6,638 nucleotides of DNA from an uncultured Carnobacterium sp. (GTDB taxonomy: Bacteria; Bacillota; Bacilli; Lactobacillales; Aerococcaceae). The position numbers and the translations under genes are program-made. The DNA is taken from positions 1 to 6,638 of the forward strand of contig CAJPNA010000076.1 of assembly GCA_905371865.1 (NCBI GenBank). The letters run 5' to 3'. Of this stretch, positions 6,601-6,638 are shown in pieces; position 1 is the stretch's first letter; the number at the start of each line of letters is the position of its first letter. The notes beneath the pieces were generated by a model. That model did no database searches, had not been told where the DNA came from, and saw nothing but the letters and a program-made list of their open reading frames with translations.

Positions 6601-6606
6601 CTCTTT
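6601..6606 (-). promoter_or_regulatory. Weak ribosome binding site of the DUF212 gene
   Basis: The - strand reads AAAGAG, one mismatch from AAGGAG, nine bases before the ATG at 6589-6591. It is clearly weaker than the other sites in the window, but no better in-frame start is visible upstream. Confidence 0.5.
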
Positions 6607-6624
6607 CTTTTTTTATACTAATCT

Positions 6625-6633
6625 ACTATACCA
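6625..6633 (-). promoter_or_regulatory. Possible extended -10 promoter of the DUF212-reductase operon
   Basis: The - strand reads TGG then TATAGT, a TGn-extended -10 with one mismatch to TATAAT. Transcription would start near 6618, giving a leader of about 27 nt that includes the AAAGAG site. The -35 would lie past the right window edge and cannot be judged. Confidence 0.45.
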
Positions 6634-6638
6634 TGAAT

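Overview
The window looks like ordinary chromosomal DNA from a low-GC Gram-positive bacterium (Firmicutes). It is AT-rich, has strong AGGAGG-type ribosome binding sites and U-tailed hairpin terminators, and carries protein families typical of Bacilli. A member of the Lactobacillales (Carnobacteriaceae or Enterococcaceae-like) is my best guess. That placement is inferred from style and gene content and was not tested against a database.

Layout: two convergent blocks meet at about 4343-4464. The left block (+ strand) holds two tandem YfhO-family polytopic membrane proteins. The first is cut by the left window edge, so its N-terminal third is missing. The second is complete (870 aa) and starts 20 bp after the first ends. 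Between the blocks lie a perfect 40-bp palindrome and a second hairpin, which together probably terminate transcription from both sides.

The right block (- strand, read from right to left) starts with a divergent PAP2/DUF212 (YuiD-like) membrane protein. It is followed 13 bp later by a GTG-started, thioredoxin-reductase-like ferredoxin/flavodoxin-NADP+ reductase (YumC type). A strand-specific terminator follows, and then a PgpA-family (YutG-like) protein that may have its own extended -10 promoter.

How the genes might work together: the YfhO pair are probable GT-C-type glycosyltransferases, which act on the outer face of the membrane using lipid-linked sugars. The best-studied relative, Bacillus YfhO, glycosylates lipoteichoic acid with CsbB and GtcA-type partners, and neither partner is visible here. 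The DUF212 protein and the PgpA-like protein both belong to families linked to lipid-phosphate chemistry. The reductase supplies reduced ferredoxin or flavodoxin and has no obvious functional link to the envelope genes. I found no RNA genes, mobile elements or CRISPR arrays, and no convincing undescribed system. The most unusual items are the nested palindrome, the diverged tandem YfhO pair and an orphan Shine-Dalgarno sequence after the second YfhO gene.
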